From positions 69,713,703 through 69,777,702 of the forward strand of contig CAMGYJ010000002.1 of the NCBI GenBank assembly GCA_946122785.1: a stretch of 64,000 nucleotides of DNA, read 5' to 3'. Each line of letters opens with the position of its first letter. Position 1 is the stretch's first letter. The stretch is from Linum tenue. Taxonomy: Eukaryota > Streptophyta > Magnoliopsida > Malpighiales > Linaceae. A program made the position numbers and the translations under genes. The notes beneath the pieces are model-generated. The model did not search any database. It was given only the letters and a program-made list of their open reading frames with translations, and was not told where the DNA came from. Below are positions 45,022 through 55,500 of this stretch, piece by piece.

Positions 45022-45287
45022 GATATATCTATCGGTCTTTTTTATGAATCTATTAGTTTGTATGCTTCTAAAATTAACATTGATTTTATAAATTGCAATT
45101 GTAAATGTAGAAAATGCATTTTTATCTTTGAGCTAGGAAGACATGATTTGGAGTTCCTAAGGAAGTTTTGTAATTTTTTTAACAGATATATTCTCCATTG
45201 TTTTATACCCGATTACAACTTACTATAAAAAGAAAGGGGTGTAGGAACATCGCTAACCTCAGAATTTGAGAACCACGGGCTGCTACG

Positions 45288-45400
45288 TACCAAGCGGCAC
45301 CGAGAGTTCCTCCAAACACTTCAGTAATTCAGAATTTGAGAACCACTGGCTCCTCATTAGTGAAGTGTTCAGAGGAACTCTAGGGGACGCCTGATCTTTT
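45288..45400 (-). ncRNA. MIR395: MIR395 precursor (minus strand copy)
   Basis: On the minus strand the 3' arm carries CTGAAGTGTTTGGAGGAAC plus TC (45304-45324), a miR395 sequence. The 5' arm (45360-45380) pairs with it over 20 bases with only two G-U pairs. The lower stem extends through CGTCCCCTAGA paired with TCTCGGTGCCG. Plant miR395 is induced by sulfate limitation and targets ATP sulfurylase and the sulfate transporter SULTR2;1. The loop contains a block (CAGAATTTGAGAACCAC) that recurs just past the hairpin at about 45260. Confidence 0.92.
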
Positions 45401-45478
45401 CTTTCTATTTCTAAATTTCGAGCAACGGTGTTGCACTGATGCTGAATGTTGAATACATGGTTTGCTGCAGAGCCCTTC

Positions 45479-45495
45479 CTATTTATACTGAAACC
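45479..45495 (-). promoter_or_regulatory. TATA box of the minus-strand MIR395
   Basis: On the minus strand GGTTTCAGTATAAATAG lies about 80 bp upstream of the hairpin. The same 17 bases stand before the + strand MIR395 at 47695-47711. Confidence 0.8.
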
Positions 45496-46014
45496 TCGGA
45501 GTTGGAAGGACAGCGAATGAGCCGCATATAGAGATTCGGTACGGTTATGAAACTAGACGGGATTCGGGCTATGGCTAGCAGGTTGAAAGGACAGAAGGAG
45601 AGGGAATCATATTATCATTTCACCTTCAACTTCATGGTTCGTTTTTTGTCCAAGTACCTAGCTAGAATTGTAGCGAGTAGGAGTGGACTTGATTACGCGC
45701 GTTATGTAACTATGCACAGATGCGTCAGATGGTTCAGTAACATGTGACCCTGCAATTCACTTCTTTTATGAGGGGAATATCCACTGTCCTTTTATTTGTG
45801 TGATTGTGTCATATGGACACAATGCTAACATCTTGATTGCCTCCTTTGTTCCTTTCTTTTGGCCATGGGGCAAGTGAATGTGGACAGGGTGAGTGGGTAA
45901 GTGAAGAAAGAAGGAATAGAAGGGGAAGGTCAGAGGGTGGCAGGGGATAACATGGGAGCATAGTGATAGGTTTCGTACTACATCCATAGTAGTAGAGATC
46001 CCTTTCATTGGGAC

Positions 46015-46521
46015 CAAGGTTGTCAAACCGGTTTATGTCGGTGTGCCGATTTTGTGAGTGAAATGGTCTGATCGTGGTACAACCAGTATTCATGCCGGTT
46101 GTGTCGGTTTTATTAAAATACATGACGAAAATGGAAATCTTCAGTTCCAAATAAATTAGTCATCACAAAGCAATTAGAAGAATTATTTCACACAAAATAA
46201 TTTATAGCTAAGAATTGGTAACTAATACTAAACAATTAGATGCTTAAAAATAAAATTCTATTAAATAAAATTCTATTAATGTTTATAATGATTTGTGTAA
46301 AATTTAGTATTAGATATATAACATATAAGGTTAATATAGACAACAAAATTGCTTGATTCAAATGAGTTACTTGGTTCAAATCCTACGGATGATGTTTATT
46401 TTTGAATATAATGTGTTTAACATTAAATTCCGATTTCTGGTCTAACCGGTTGGAATTTCTGGATTTGATCACAGTTAAATTCGGTTGAACCGGCCGGCAT
46501 GAAATCGGTTTGACAACCATA
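46015..46521. mobile_element. hAT-like MITE, GGTTGTCAAACCGGTTT ends
   Basis: Left end CAAGGTTGTCAAACCGG, right end CGGTTTGACAACCATA. The flanks ATTGGGAC (46007-46014) and ATCGGGAC (46522-46529) differ at one base. The middle is AT-rich. Confidence 0.65.
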
Positions 46522-46623
46522 ATCGGGACGGACGTCGGTAAAAAAAAAAAAACCCCAAAAACTGCAAAAGAAGCCGATGGTGGAGGATTTTCTCTTCCCT
46601 GGGAATCTCAACTTTTGTTGATT

Positions 46624-46639
46624 CCCCCCCCCCCCCCCC
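46624..46639 (+). repeat. 16-base C homopolymer
   Basis: An uninterrupted run of C; its length may be uncertain in the assembly. Confidence 0.9.
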
Positions 46640-47694
46640 GGTATCCAACGTCTATGGGCCAATTCGGGACTGTGTAAACATGCTAATTATGGTCGTTCAA
46701 TTGCGCATTTCCTATATTATACTCATTAAATTACGCATTTTGCAACCATATATATGGTTTTAGCTTTAAGCAATTGAACCACAGTTATATTACGGTTTTA
46801 GAACAAAATACCGTATTAATGACTTTTCGGTATAACATTCGACATGATTTCACAATGTTATTGTGTGAACATGCTAATGGTTGGAGTTTCTCATGCTTAC
46901 TCTTTATCTATCATTTCACTGTTGAGCTCGTCAATATGACTTTTTGTAATTACCTTCTATAGGACTTTGCTACGGTGACTTTCAAATCACCATAATTTGT
47001 ACAAAACGATCGACCTCTTTACTGATATGGTCGACCTATTTGGACAAAATACGCCGAACAAAATTTGACCAGCCCAATTTTGTAAATTATTTAGTAGTCG
47101 AACTAATACGCCGAAGGCAAAGCTAGTTCGTATAAGAAAACAAGCATGCATGGGATTGTAAGCTAGCGTAAATGAAATTAAGGCACAATAACGCGAAGTT
47201 GGAATGTTGGCATATATAATAACAATCACGCGCTACCTAGCTTAATTATAGGTTAAACCACCAACTTAACCCTCTCCGCTTAATTTTATACACAGTACTA
47301 GCTAGTTAAACCCCCAACACACAACGTACGTATATAGATTTCATATAGCTAGCTAGAGACCGTATTACGTACGTACATATTCTGAGATAAATGGTTCAGT
47401 ACTTAGTTCTCCAGAAACTATTTCTGGGTTTGAATTTGCATTGGCTGAAAGGGATAGATTGGAGGAAAGTCTTGGCAATTAAGCTAGGACACTTCCTTTA
47501 GTCTCCGAACATGATACGCGATTTCACGATACTATTCTCTACCACTTATATATACTTTGCTTTTTCTCCCCTATCTCTTTCGTTCGTTCTCTTAGCCACA
47601 CCCTCTGTCTAGGTTCACCCAGCCCATGCAAGAAACTTAGAAGATAGAAAAAAAGCAGTCAAGATCAGACATGTTGTCCCTTCAACTACTCCAT

Positions 47695-47711
47695 GGTTTC
47701 AGTATAAATAG
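47695..47711 (+). promoter_or_regulatory. TATA box of the + strand MIR395
   Basis: GGTTTCAGTATAAATAG, identical to the block before the minus-strand copy, about 70 bp before the hairpin. Confidence 0.8.
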
Positions 47712-47779
47712 AGCAGTGATCCCGGGCCAAGATTTGCACTCGCAAGATATATAGGTAGAAAGGCAGAAGAAGATCAAAT

Positions 47780-47945
47780 TGCATCCAGGTGTCCCCTAGA
47801 GTTCCCCTGAATACTTCACTGCTGGAGTAATGAGTGCCTGAGATCGTATCATAATAAGGAATTGAACGATTGAGAGGTTGCCATCTCTTCCCATCAGACG
47901 GTACTGAAGTGTTTGGGGGAACTCCCGGTGCCGCTTGGTCTTTCT
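47780..47945 (+). ncRNA. MIR395: MIR395 precursor (+ strand copy)
   Basis: The 3' arm at 47904-47924 is CTGAAGTGTTTGGGGGAAC plus TC, the standard plant miR395. The 5' arm at 47799-47819 pairs over 20 bases with three G-U pairs. The lower stem CCAGGTGTCCCCTAGA pairs with CCCGGTGCCGCTTGG. The loop is about 80 nt, longer than in the minus copy. The 3' flank GGTGCCGCTTGG is shared between copies. The role is post-transcriptional control of sulfate assimilation and transport. Confidence 0.95.
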
Positions 47946-48077
47946 ACATACAGTACTTACTGCTGCTGAGGTTTGCCACCCATGTTTTCCGCACATACAG
48001 TTTTGTGAGTTTACGGTTCATGATACTGATATATACTTATCATATTCACAGATGTTAAAGAGGAAATTAAGAAGAAA

Positions 48078-48601
48078 CAAAGTACATATATATATATAGG
48101 AAATAAACCCAAAACCTTAATCAACTAATCCTAACCTAATCGGTACTTTGGGTTTACGTCATAATCAATCAAGAACAATATTACGAAAAGTATCCTAAAC
48201 CCTAAACTCTACTCTCAACTCCTAATCTCTATTCTCGCCTAGTCCAAGGCTTCGGCCGATTCCCAATTCTATTCTATCTCATCTAAATCCCTAATTCTTT
48301 CTCTCAAACCCTAAATCTCTAATTGACACGAGTGCCGAAAATCAGTATCGAGAATCCCTAGAAGCGAGGTTCTCACAGTGGTATCAGAGCCTGGTTTCGA
48401 TCCAGGGACCTGTGGGTTATGGGCCCACCACTTTTCGTAATATTGTTCTTGATTGATTATGACGTAAACCCAAAGTACATATATATAGGAAATAAACCCA
48501 AAACCCTAATCAACTAATCCTAACCTAATCGGCCTAGGTTAGCCGCCAAACCCAACATTATTAATTATTATTATAATTATTATACTAATTATATGTCTAA
48601 C
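48078..48601. mobile_element. Rearranged LTR fused to initiator tRNA-Met sequence
   Basis: Minus-strand reading from 48601 gives an LTR start TGTTAGACATATAATTAG with a TATATATA and continues to 48432. Next come 53 nt (48431 to 48379) equal to the 3' half of initiator tRNA-Met from the anticodon arm to the terminal CCA. After the CCA comes the complement of U5 (48378 to about 48190), then the complement of a 46-bp segment (48144-48189) that is an exact inverted copy of 48432-48477. A further partial direct copy of U3 sequence lies at 48078-48143. The order tRNA, U5, R is that of tRNA-primed minus-strand strong-stop DNA. No element genes are present. Confidence 0.75.
48379..48431 (-). other. 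Captured 3' half of initiator tRNA-Met
   Basis: It begins (on +) with the primer site TGGTATCAGAGCC but continues far beyond the usual 12-18 nt, through the T arm, variable loop and anticodon stem-loop (CCCATAACCC on the minus strand). The T-stem has CCTGG/CCAGG in place of the CCAGG/CCTGG I know from Arabidopsis, a pairing-preserving swap. The 5' half of the tRNA is absent, so it is not a functional tRNA gene. Confidence 0.85.
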
Positions 48602-48629
48602 ACTCCTTGTTTGATTTCCTTCAATCACT

Positions 48630-49210
48630 CGATTCATCAGGGCTTTCCTCTTTTAGTTCTAGCTCAGCGATTTCCTGCCTTCCTTTTCTTAATTTTACGA
48701 TGCCAATAGACAGAACTTCACCCAACATAACCTAGCTCTGTAGAGAACCTCCACAACCATTTGCTAATTGCTAAGCATTGCTTTGTTAATGCTATCCAAT
48801 TCCATGATGCCTAACCCCCCAGCTTCCTTCCGAGTTTTGGAATAATCTCGATTGATCAAATGATATTTGTTGTGCTCATTCACCCTAACCAAATGAGACC
48901 AAATGAGGTTCATCTCAATCTGCTCAATTTTTTGCAAATCACTGATTTTGGTGCTCTAAATAATGAACAGTAAAAGACAAGTTGACTTGAGATTATGCTA
49001 TTACAAATTACAACTCCGCCACCCAGAGAGGTACTTACCTCTCCAACCTTCCAGTTTCCTCTGAATTTTTGCAATAAGAGAAGAGGATTCCAAACAGATT
49101 TTGAGTTATGATTAGCACTAACGGAAGACCCAATTAGACTGCTGGCACGGAGCTCCGGCCAGTGGCATCCAAATATATTTGCAAAACGCCTTGGATCGGT
49201 GACTTCCACA
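48630..49210 (-). pseudogene. LINE reverse transcriptase C-terminal fragment
   Basis: On the minus strand it reads GNWKVGEVSTSLGGGVVICN, SSQLVFYCSLFRAPKSV, then after a frame change MNLIWSHLVR and KEAGGLGIMELDSINKAM. These correspond to the W-G-R-L-S-x-G-G-R and EGGLGI region after the reverse transcriptase core in plant L1-type LINEs. Stops and frameshifts show it is dead. Confidence 0.6.
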
Positions 49211-49287
49211 CTGGAAACATTGTGCTCTTATTCAAATTAACTTTCAACCTGTAACAGATTGGAATCAAACTAACGTTGCTATCTACT

Positions 49288-49636
49288 CACTACAAAATAA
49301 ACTCCCTACAGCAGGGGTTTTTTTGGTTTTTAGCAACAGAAAAAACCGTCGCTAACAGTTCCGGCAGCGGTTTTTGCGACCGCAGCATAACCGCTGCAAA
49401 TGCGACCGCCGCAAATATATGGCAGGGGTGAGGTTAACCGCTGGTGAATGTTTTGCAGCGGATTTGCAGCGGTGGCTATTGGCTGCCATTAACATTTTTG
49501 GCCACGGTCGGATAAGAAACTGCATGGATTTTGCGACGGTTAAAACCCCTGTTGCTGAATTTTTTCAGCCGAATTTTCGAAGCCTGGGTAACAATAGATT
49601 TAATGACAGAAAAATTGACGCTAAAAGTTAAAAGCT
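49288..49636 (+). mobile_element. CACTA (En/Spm) element terminus
   Basis: It starts CACTACAAAATAAACTCC, the CACTA-type end, followed by subterminal motifs GCAGCGGTTTTTGCGAC and CCGCTGCAAATGCG in both orientations. No matching right end was found, so it is a truncated end. Confidence 0.55.
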
Positions 49637-49639
49637 GAC

Positions 49640-50210
49640 GCAGATATTTTCACCTGTGCTGTAGATCTATTTTCACATAAACCTTTAAAATTGATATTAT
49701 ACATTACTCACAAAGAAATTCAACAAAATCGTACTTATTGAAACTCAAAATCAACAATTTTCAAACTAAGGAATAATCTCACACTTGAACAACAGTTTAG
49801 GTTCCAACAAGATCCATAATATAGCTTTGGTTCTTCTAAATCATCCATTGTGTACAGCATGCCATCTTTACCTGTTTCAAAGAAAACAAAAAACAAAAAA
49901 CCCGGAAGTACAAAACAAGAGAAATAAATAGAAATTGATATATGAAACCGCTCAAAACAAGATCGTAAGGCTTCAGAAAGAACCATCTTCCGAACAAGAA
50001 GAAAACTCAATTCTGAGAACAATGTGCTCTCACAAATCACAACTCCTCACCCAAATGAGATCAAAGAAGTCCCCTGCACCAAAAAATACTTTTAATCATT
50101 CATCATGCTAGTTGTTTACACACTTCAAACTACCATTCTTGCCCTCCTCTGAATCACTCATAACAGAGATAACTCAGGTCAAACACACGCAGCAAACTTC
50201 CAGGATCAAT
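49640..50210. other. Stretch downstream (element orientation) of a copia primer site
   Basis: If the LTR at 50223 is read on the minus strand, this would be internal leader sequence. The open frame here has no gag motif. Nothing else was recognised. Confidence 0.35.
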
Positions 50211-50606
50211 GCTCTGATACCATGAAAAATCGAGAATAAACCAAGACGACACGCGAGTTTTACGTGGTATCCTCGATCGTTTGTTTGATCGAGACTAATC
50301 CACGGGAGAGGACGGCCTCTCCACCATTAATATTATTGAGATCTCAATTCGTTACAATGGCCGTGAGGCCTGCTGGTTCCTTATATAACCTAGGTAACTT
50401 CTTCTCCATTAGGTTTACACATGGAACCGGTTTCCTTATCAAGCTGGGACAAGTACTACTTGTTATACAAGTATCACCAACTACACGAATGGAAGACTTG
50501 GGCTGTACTGCCATAGACGAAGTGGGCTCCCCAGTGGTGGGCTCGATATCTCGATCCAATAAGCACCAACATGCAAAAGTCATTAGTATATAAATGGTGA
50601 TCAACA
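50211..50606 (-). mobile_element. Copia LTR with primer binding site, element remnant
   Basis: Minus-strand LTR 50606-50223 starts TGTTGATCACC and ends CGATTTTTCA, followed by the primer site TGGTATCAGAGC (50222-50211). It shares GTGGATTAGTCTCGATC/ACGTGGTATCC-type motifs with other copia LTRs here. The partner LTR was not found. Confidence 0.7.
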
Positions 50607-51008
50607 CTTATAGATTAAAGCTTGAGAATTACATTATATTATAATTTACAACAAGACATTGTTTTGTTTCATGATAAGGGTTTCTATTGATTTTCCTTTT
50701 ATGTGTAAGAACATATATACAGCTTTTTTGAGTTAGTATCAAGTGAAGCACATGGAAGTTAAATCCTTCAAAAAAAAAAAAAAACCTCTATCCTTACTTC
50801 GACCAAACACATAATTGTAATGATATGATCATACGGTTTGACATGATTAATTTTTTTCTTTGCTTTTAAGAGAATCCATGATACAATTAAAAAAAGCCTC
50901 AATTTAGTAATTGGAACCAACTCAATTTATAAAAATGTCTAATCCACTCTAATCAAATGGTCATATGTAGTCTCATTCGATCTAATATAATTTAATTGAT
51001 GGTCATGC

Positions 51009-51041
51009 GTACCCGCCGCAAAGCGCGGGCCAATTATCTAG
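51009..51041 (+). mobile_element. Probable Helitron 3' terminus
   Basis: The hairpin CCCGC-CGCAAAGC-GCGGG is followed 10 nt later by CTAG and then T, the canonical Helitron 3' end layout. The 5' TC end was not located. Confidence 0.5.
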
Positions 51042-51599
51042 TTAGACGGGAACTTAACGAAGTCTATGGGTTCAGCCGGTAGTCATTAATTTTTGTTTCA
51101 ATGGTCTAAAGTAAATTTAATGTATTTTGGAGATTCCTAATAGTTATTAATAATGATCACGATGATAACATATATTGCTCCTTGTGTATGGTGGTCATGT
51201 TTACTTTAATATTTAATGCAAAAAACAAAGAAGGTAGCTGCTTACGTACAACATCGAAGAGTGCTCAGGATTTGGATATCCTCGTATTATCGTATATACT
51301 AATTCGTTGATAATGCTGTTATTATTGATGAGCATTGGCGGTAGCTAGTATCATTATCGTTGATAATGCTGTTGTTCGATCGGATGAATTAGAATTCCGG
51401 CACAGAATGAAGTAGTTATGTGCAAGATACCTATGTGTCTATGCGGTACGTTTTAGGGTATCTTGTTGGGGTTTGCAACGAGAAAAGAGTCGGTGTTCGT
51501 ATATTCCAATGCGACTTCATTATTCTACAAAGTATCTTGCCGCCGGAGTTTGTAACGAGAGAAGAGGCAGGGTTTGTACTTTGTAGGTTGGCTGATCAA

Positions 51600-52263
<664 letters not shown>

Positions 52264-52296
52264 ATTAAAACTACGAGCTGTTAACAGGGAAAGAGA

Positions 52297-52524
52297 TGTA
52301 AAGAATCAAGCTGAAAGTAAAGAACACACGCAGTTTAACGTGGTATCCCTGTTGCCAGGACTAGTCCACGGAAGAGGCTGTGCTCTTCAATAGGTTTTCA
52401 CTATACTTGTTAATCGTACAAGGAAGTATGGCCGGCTCCTATATAGGGGTTTAACCCTAGTTCTAATTACATTAAACAATTGTGGCTAATTACACATTGG
52501 TACTTAAACTAATATATTTTAACA
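52297..52524 (-). repeat. 3' LTR of the minus-strand copia element
   Basis: 228 bp; the gag-pol stop codon (52519-52521) lies just inside this LTR. Confidence 0.95.
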
Positions 52525-55500
52525 CCCTCCCTCAAATTGATGTGCGGTGCGCAACATCAATTTGGACGATAAGTACCAATGTCGACTAGAACTGACTGCC
52601 TTTGTCAGGAGATCTGCAGTCTGATCTTCTGTCGAGAGATAGCCCACCTGTATCAATCCTTCTGCCACCAACTGTCTAATGTAATGGACATGAACCTCAA
52701 TGTGTTTAGTTCTGTCATGCAATACAGGATTACTAGCAATCTGTATCGCACTAGTGTTATCCCCATAGAGCCGCATCGGGACTCGACAATGTACACCCAA
52801 CTCTTCAAGTAAACGATGTATCCATACCAACTCTGAGCTTACCTCGGACATCGATCTGTACTCAGCTTCAGTGGAGGACTTGGACACTTTATCCTGCTTC
52901 CGACAACGCCATGACACAAAGGAGTTTCCAACCCGAATACACCAGCCTGACGTTGACCTCCTAGTGTCCACACACCCAGCATAGTCTGCATCTGCAAAAG
53001 CTTCTACAGTCAGTTCACCTTCAGCGGGAAAGAACATCCCGACGTCCTGAGTCTGCTTTAGATACCGCAGAAGTCTGTGAACAGCTGCCAAATGAAGATT
53101 AGTCGCTCTTCCCATATACTGACTTACAACCTGAACCGCATAAGAAATGTCCGGACGAGTGTGAGTTAAGTAAATGAGACTCCCAACTAAGCTCCTGTAA
53201 ACCGATTGATCACTCATCACTTCCCCCTGGTCTCTGCTCAACTTAAGATTTTGCTCCATGGGGGTGGAGCAGGGAACACAATCAGCAAATCCCGCCGAGT
53301 CCAGAAGATCCAGAATATATTTCCGTTGAGACACGAACAATCCTTGCGAAGACCGATGAACTTCGAGCCCAAGGAAGTATGACACCTCCCCCATTTCTTT
53401 CAAGTTAAAAGCATTTCGCAGTATAGCTGTAATGTCACGAATGCCATCCTGATCACTACCGGTAATAATCATATCATCGACGTACACCAGGAGAACCACA
53501 ATACCATCAATAGTATTCCGAGTAAACAGAGAGGGGTCATTCACACTTTGAGCGAAGCCTGCCTGAGTAAGGGTGCTATGAAATTTCTCAAACCACGCAC
53601 GAGGTGCCTGTTTGAGTCCATACAAAGAGCGAACAAGCTTGCAAACCATATTAGAATCACCTTTATCATAACCCGGAGGTCGCTCCATATATATTGTCTC
53701 CTTTAAGTCACCATGAAGAAAGGCATTCTTTACATCAAGTTGAAGGAGAGGCCAATTGTGCATAGAAGCAACCGCAAACACTGACCGAACAGTCTGCATT
53801 TTGACTACTGGGGCAAACGTCTCCTCATAGTCAATACCATACTCCTGCTTAAATCCTTGTGCAACCAAGCGAGCTTTAAACTTATCAACAGCACCATCCG
53901 GGAGCATTTTGACATTATAAACCCATCGACAACCAATCACAGACATCCCATCCACACGGGGAACGAGATCCCACGTATGATTCTCCTCCAACGCGTCCAT
54001 CTCAACCCGCATAGCAGAGTTCCAACGAGGATCGCGAACAGCCTGAGAATAAGAACGAGGAACAAAAATCGGCTCTGTAGAATAGCTAATAAAGTCACTC
54101 ATACGTGCCGGAGGGCGGCCTAATGTGGATCGGGCGGAGCGGCGCAATGGAAGAACAGGCGGTGTAGGAGGTGCCGACTGGGCTGTAGCTGTAGACGAAG
54201 ACCCAGAAGAGGCGCCCGAGTAGCTCGACGACGTGGAATGGGAAGAAGAGCCCGATGAGCTCGACGCGCCAGGCGAAGAGGAGCGACTCGTGGATCCGGA
54301 GGGCGACGACCCAGAGGAAGAGGGACTTCCATTCCCCGAACTCGCGTGCCCCGAAGCAGTAGGTGAGGTGGGCTCACTTTGTGTACCGGAACTCATGGAA
54401 CTGGAATCAGTAGTAGGCTGTAGAGGGATCGAAGGAGTCGGTTCAAAACTCGGCCAGTTCTGCAGGAAGGCCAAAGTCTCGGCAGTGCTAGCCTCAGCAG
54501 GCAATGAATGATAATGCATATGATTCTCCAGAAATTTAACATGACATGCTATCCGCATACGACGAGCCACTGGGTCATAACACATATAACCTTTATGCTT
54601 GTCACTGTACCCCATAAATATACACCGAGCAACTTTTGGAGCCAGTTTGTGCCGCTCCTTTCTCTGCAGTAGAACAAAACAGGTACACCCGAAGATCCGG
54701 AGAAAGGAATAATCAGGAAGCCTCGAGTATAGAGCCTGATAGGGAGATCGTTGGCCAAGTAGCGGAGTTATCTGACGGTTAATCAGATAGATAATCGTAT
54801 GAACCGCCTCCACCCAAAATCCCGTTGGGACTTTGGAGAAAAACAGAATAGCCCGTGTCAGTTCCAGTACATGCCTGTTCTTACGTTCGACTACACCGTT
54901 CTGCTGTGAAACGCCCGGACAGGACTGCTGGGGAAGAATACCTTCTGCTTTAAAGAATGCCAGAAGCTCATTAGGCGTGTATTCTCCACCGGGATCAGAT
55001 CGCAACACCTTGATCGTTTTGCCAAACTGAGTTTTCACCATTTGCACAAACTCTTTGGCCACTGTAGTTAATTCAGATTTCTGTTTTAGGAAGTAAACCC
55101 AAGTAAATCGAGTTGTATGATCAATAAACAAAGCGAAATACCGGTATCCTAATCTTGAAGTGACGGGAGAGGGGCCCCAAAGATCAGAATGCACCAAATC
55201 GAATGGTTCATCATAGACAGTGTCGCTAGATGAAAAGGAAGATTGAGAGGCTTTTGCCTCCAAACAGCTCACACAATCCGAAAAATCCCCAGCAAACTTC
55301 ACCAAATCCAATTTATCCGGCAACAAATTATTGCTAAACATAGCCTTTAGTCGCCCAGCATGTGGGTGACCCAACCTATTGTGCCATAAATCCCATAACG
55401 ATTCAACAGAAATATTGGAACTAAAAACAGGAGCATCAAAGTCATTCTCCTTAGACAAAATCCCATCACAAGTCTCCTTGGACCCATCACAAGTTTGCTG

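Noticed and set aside
45547..45747. 66-codon ORF upstream of the minus-strand MIR395
   Set aside because: No motif, no codon bias and it lies in the promoter region between the two MIR395 genes.
48379..48431. A functional tRNA-Met gene
   Set aside because: Only the 3' half of the tRNA is present and it is joined to LTR sequence; the acceptor 5' strand and D arm are missing.
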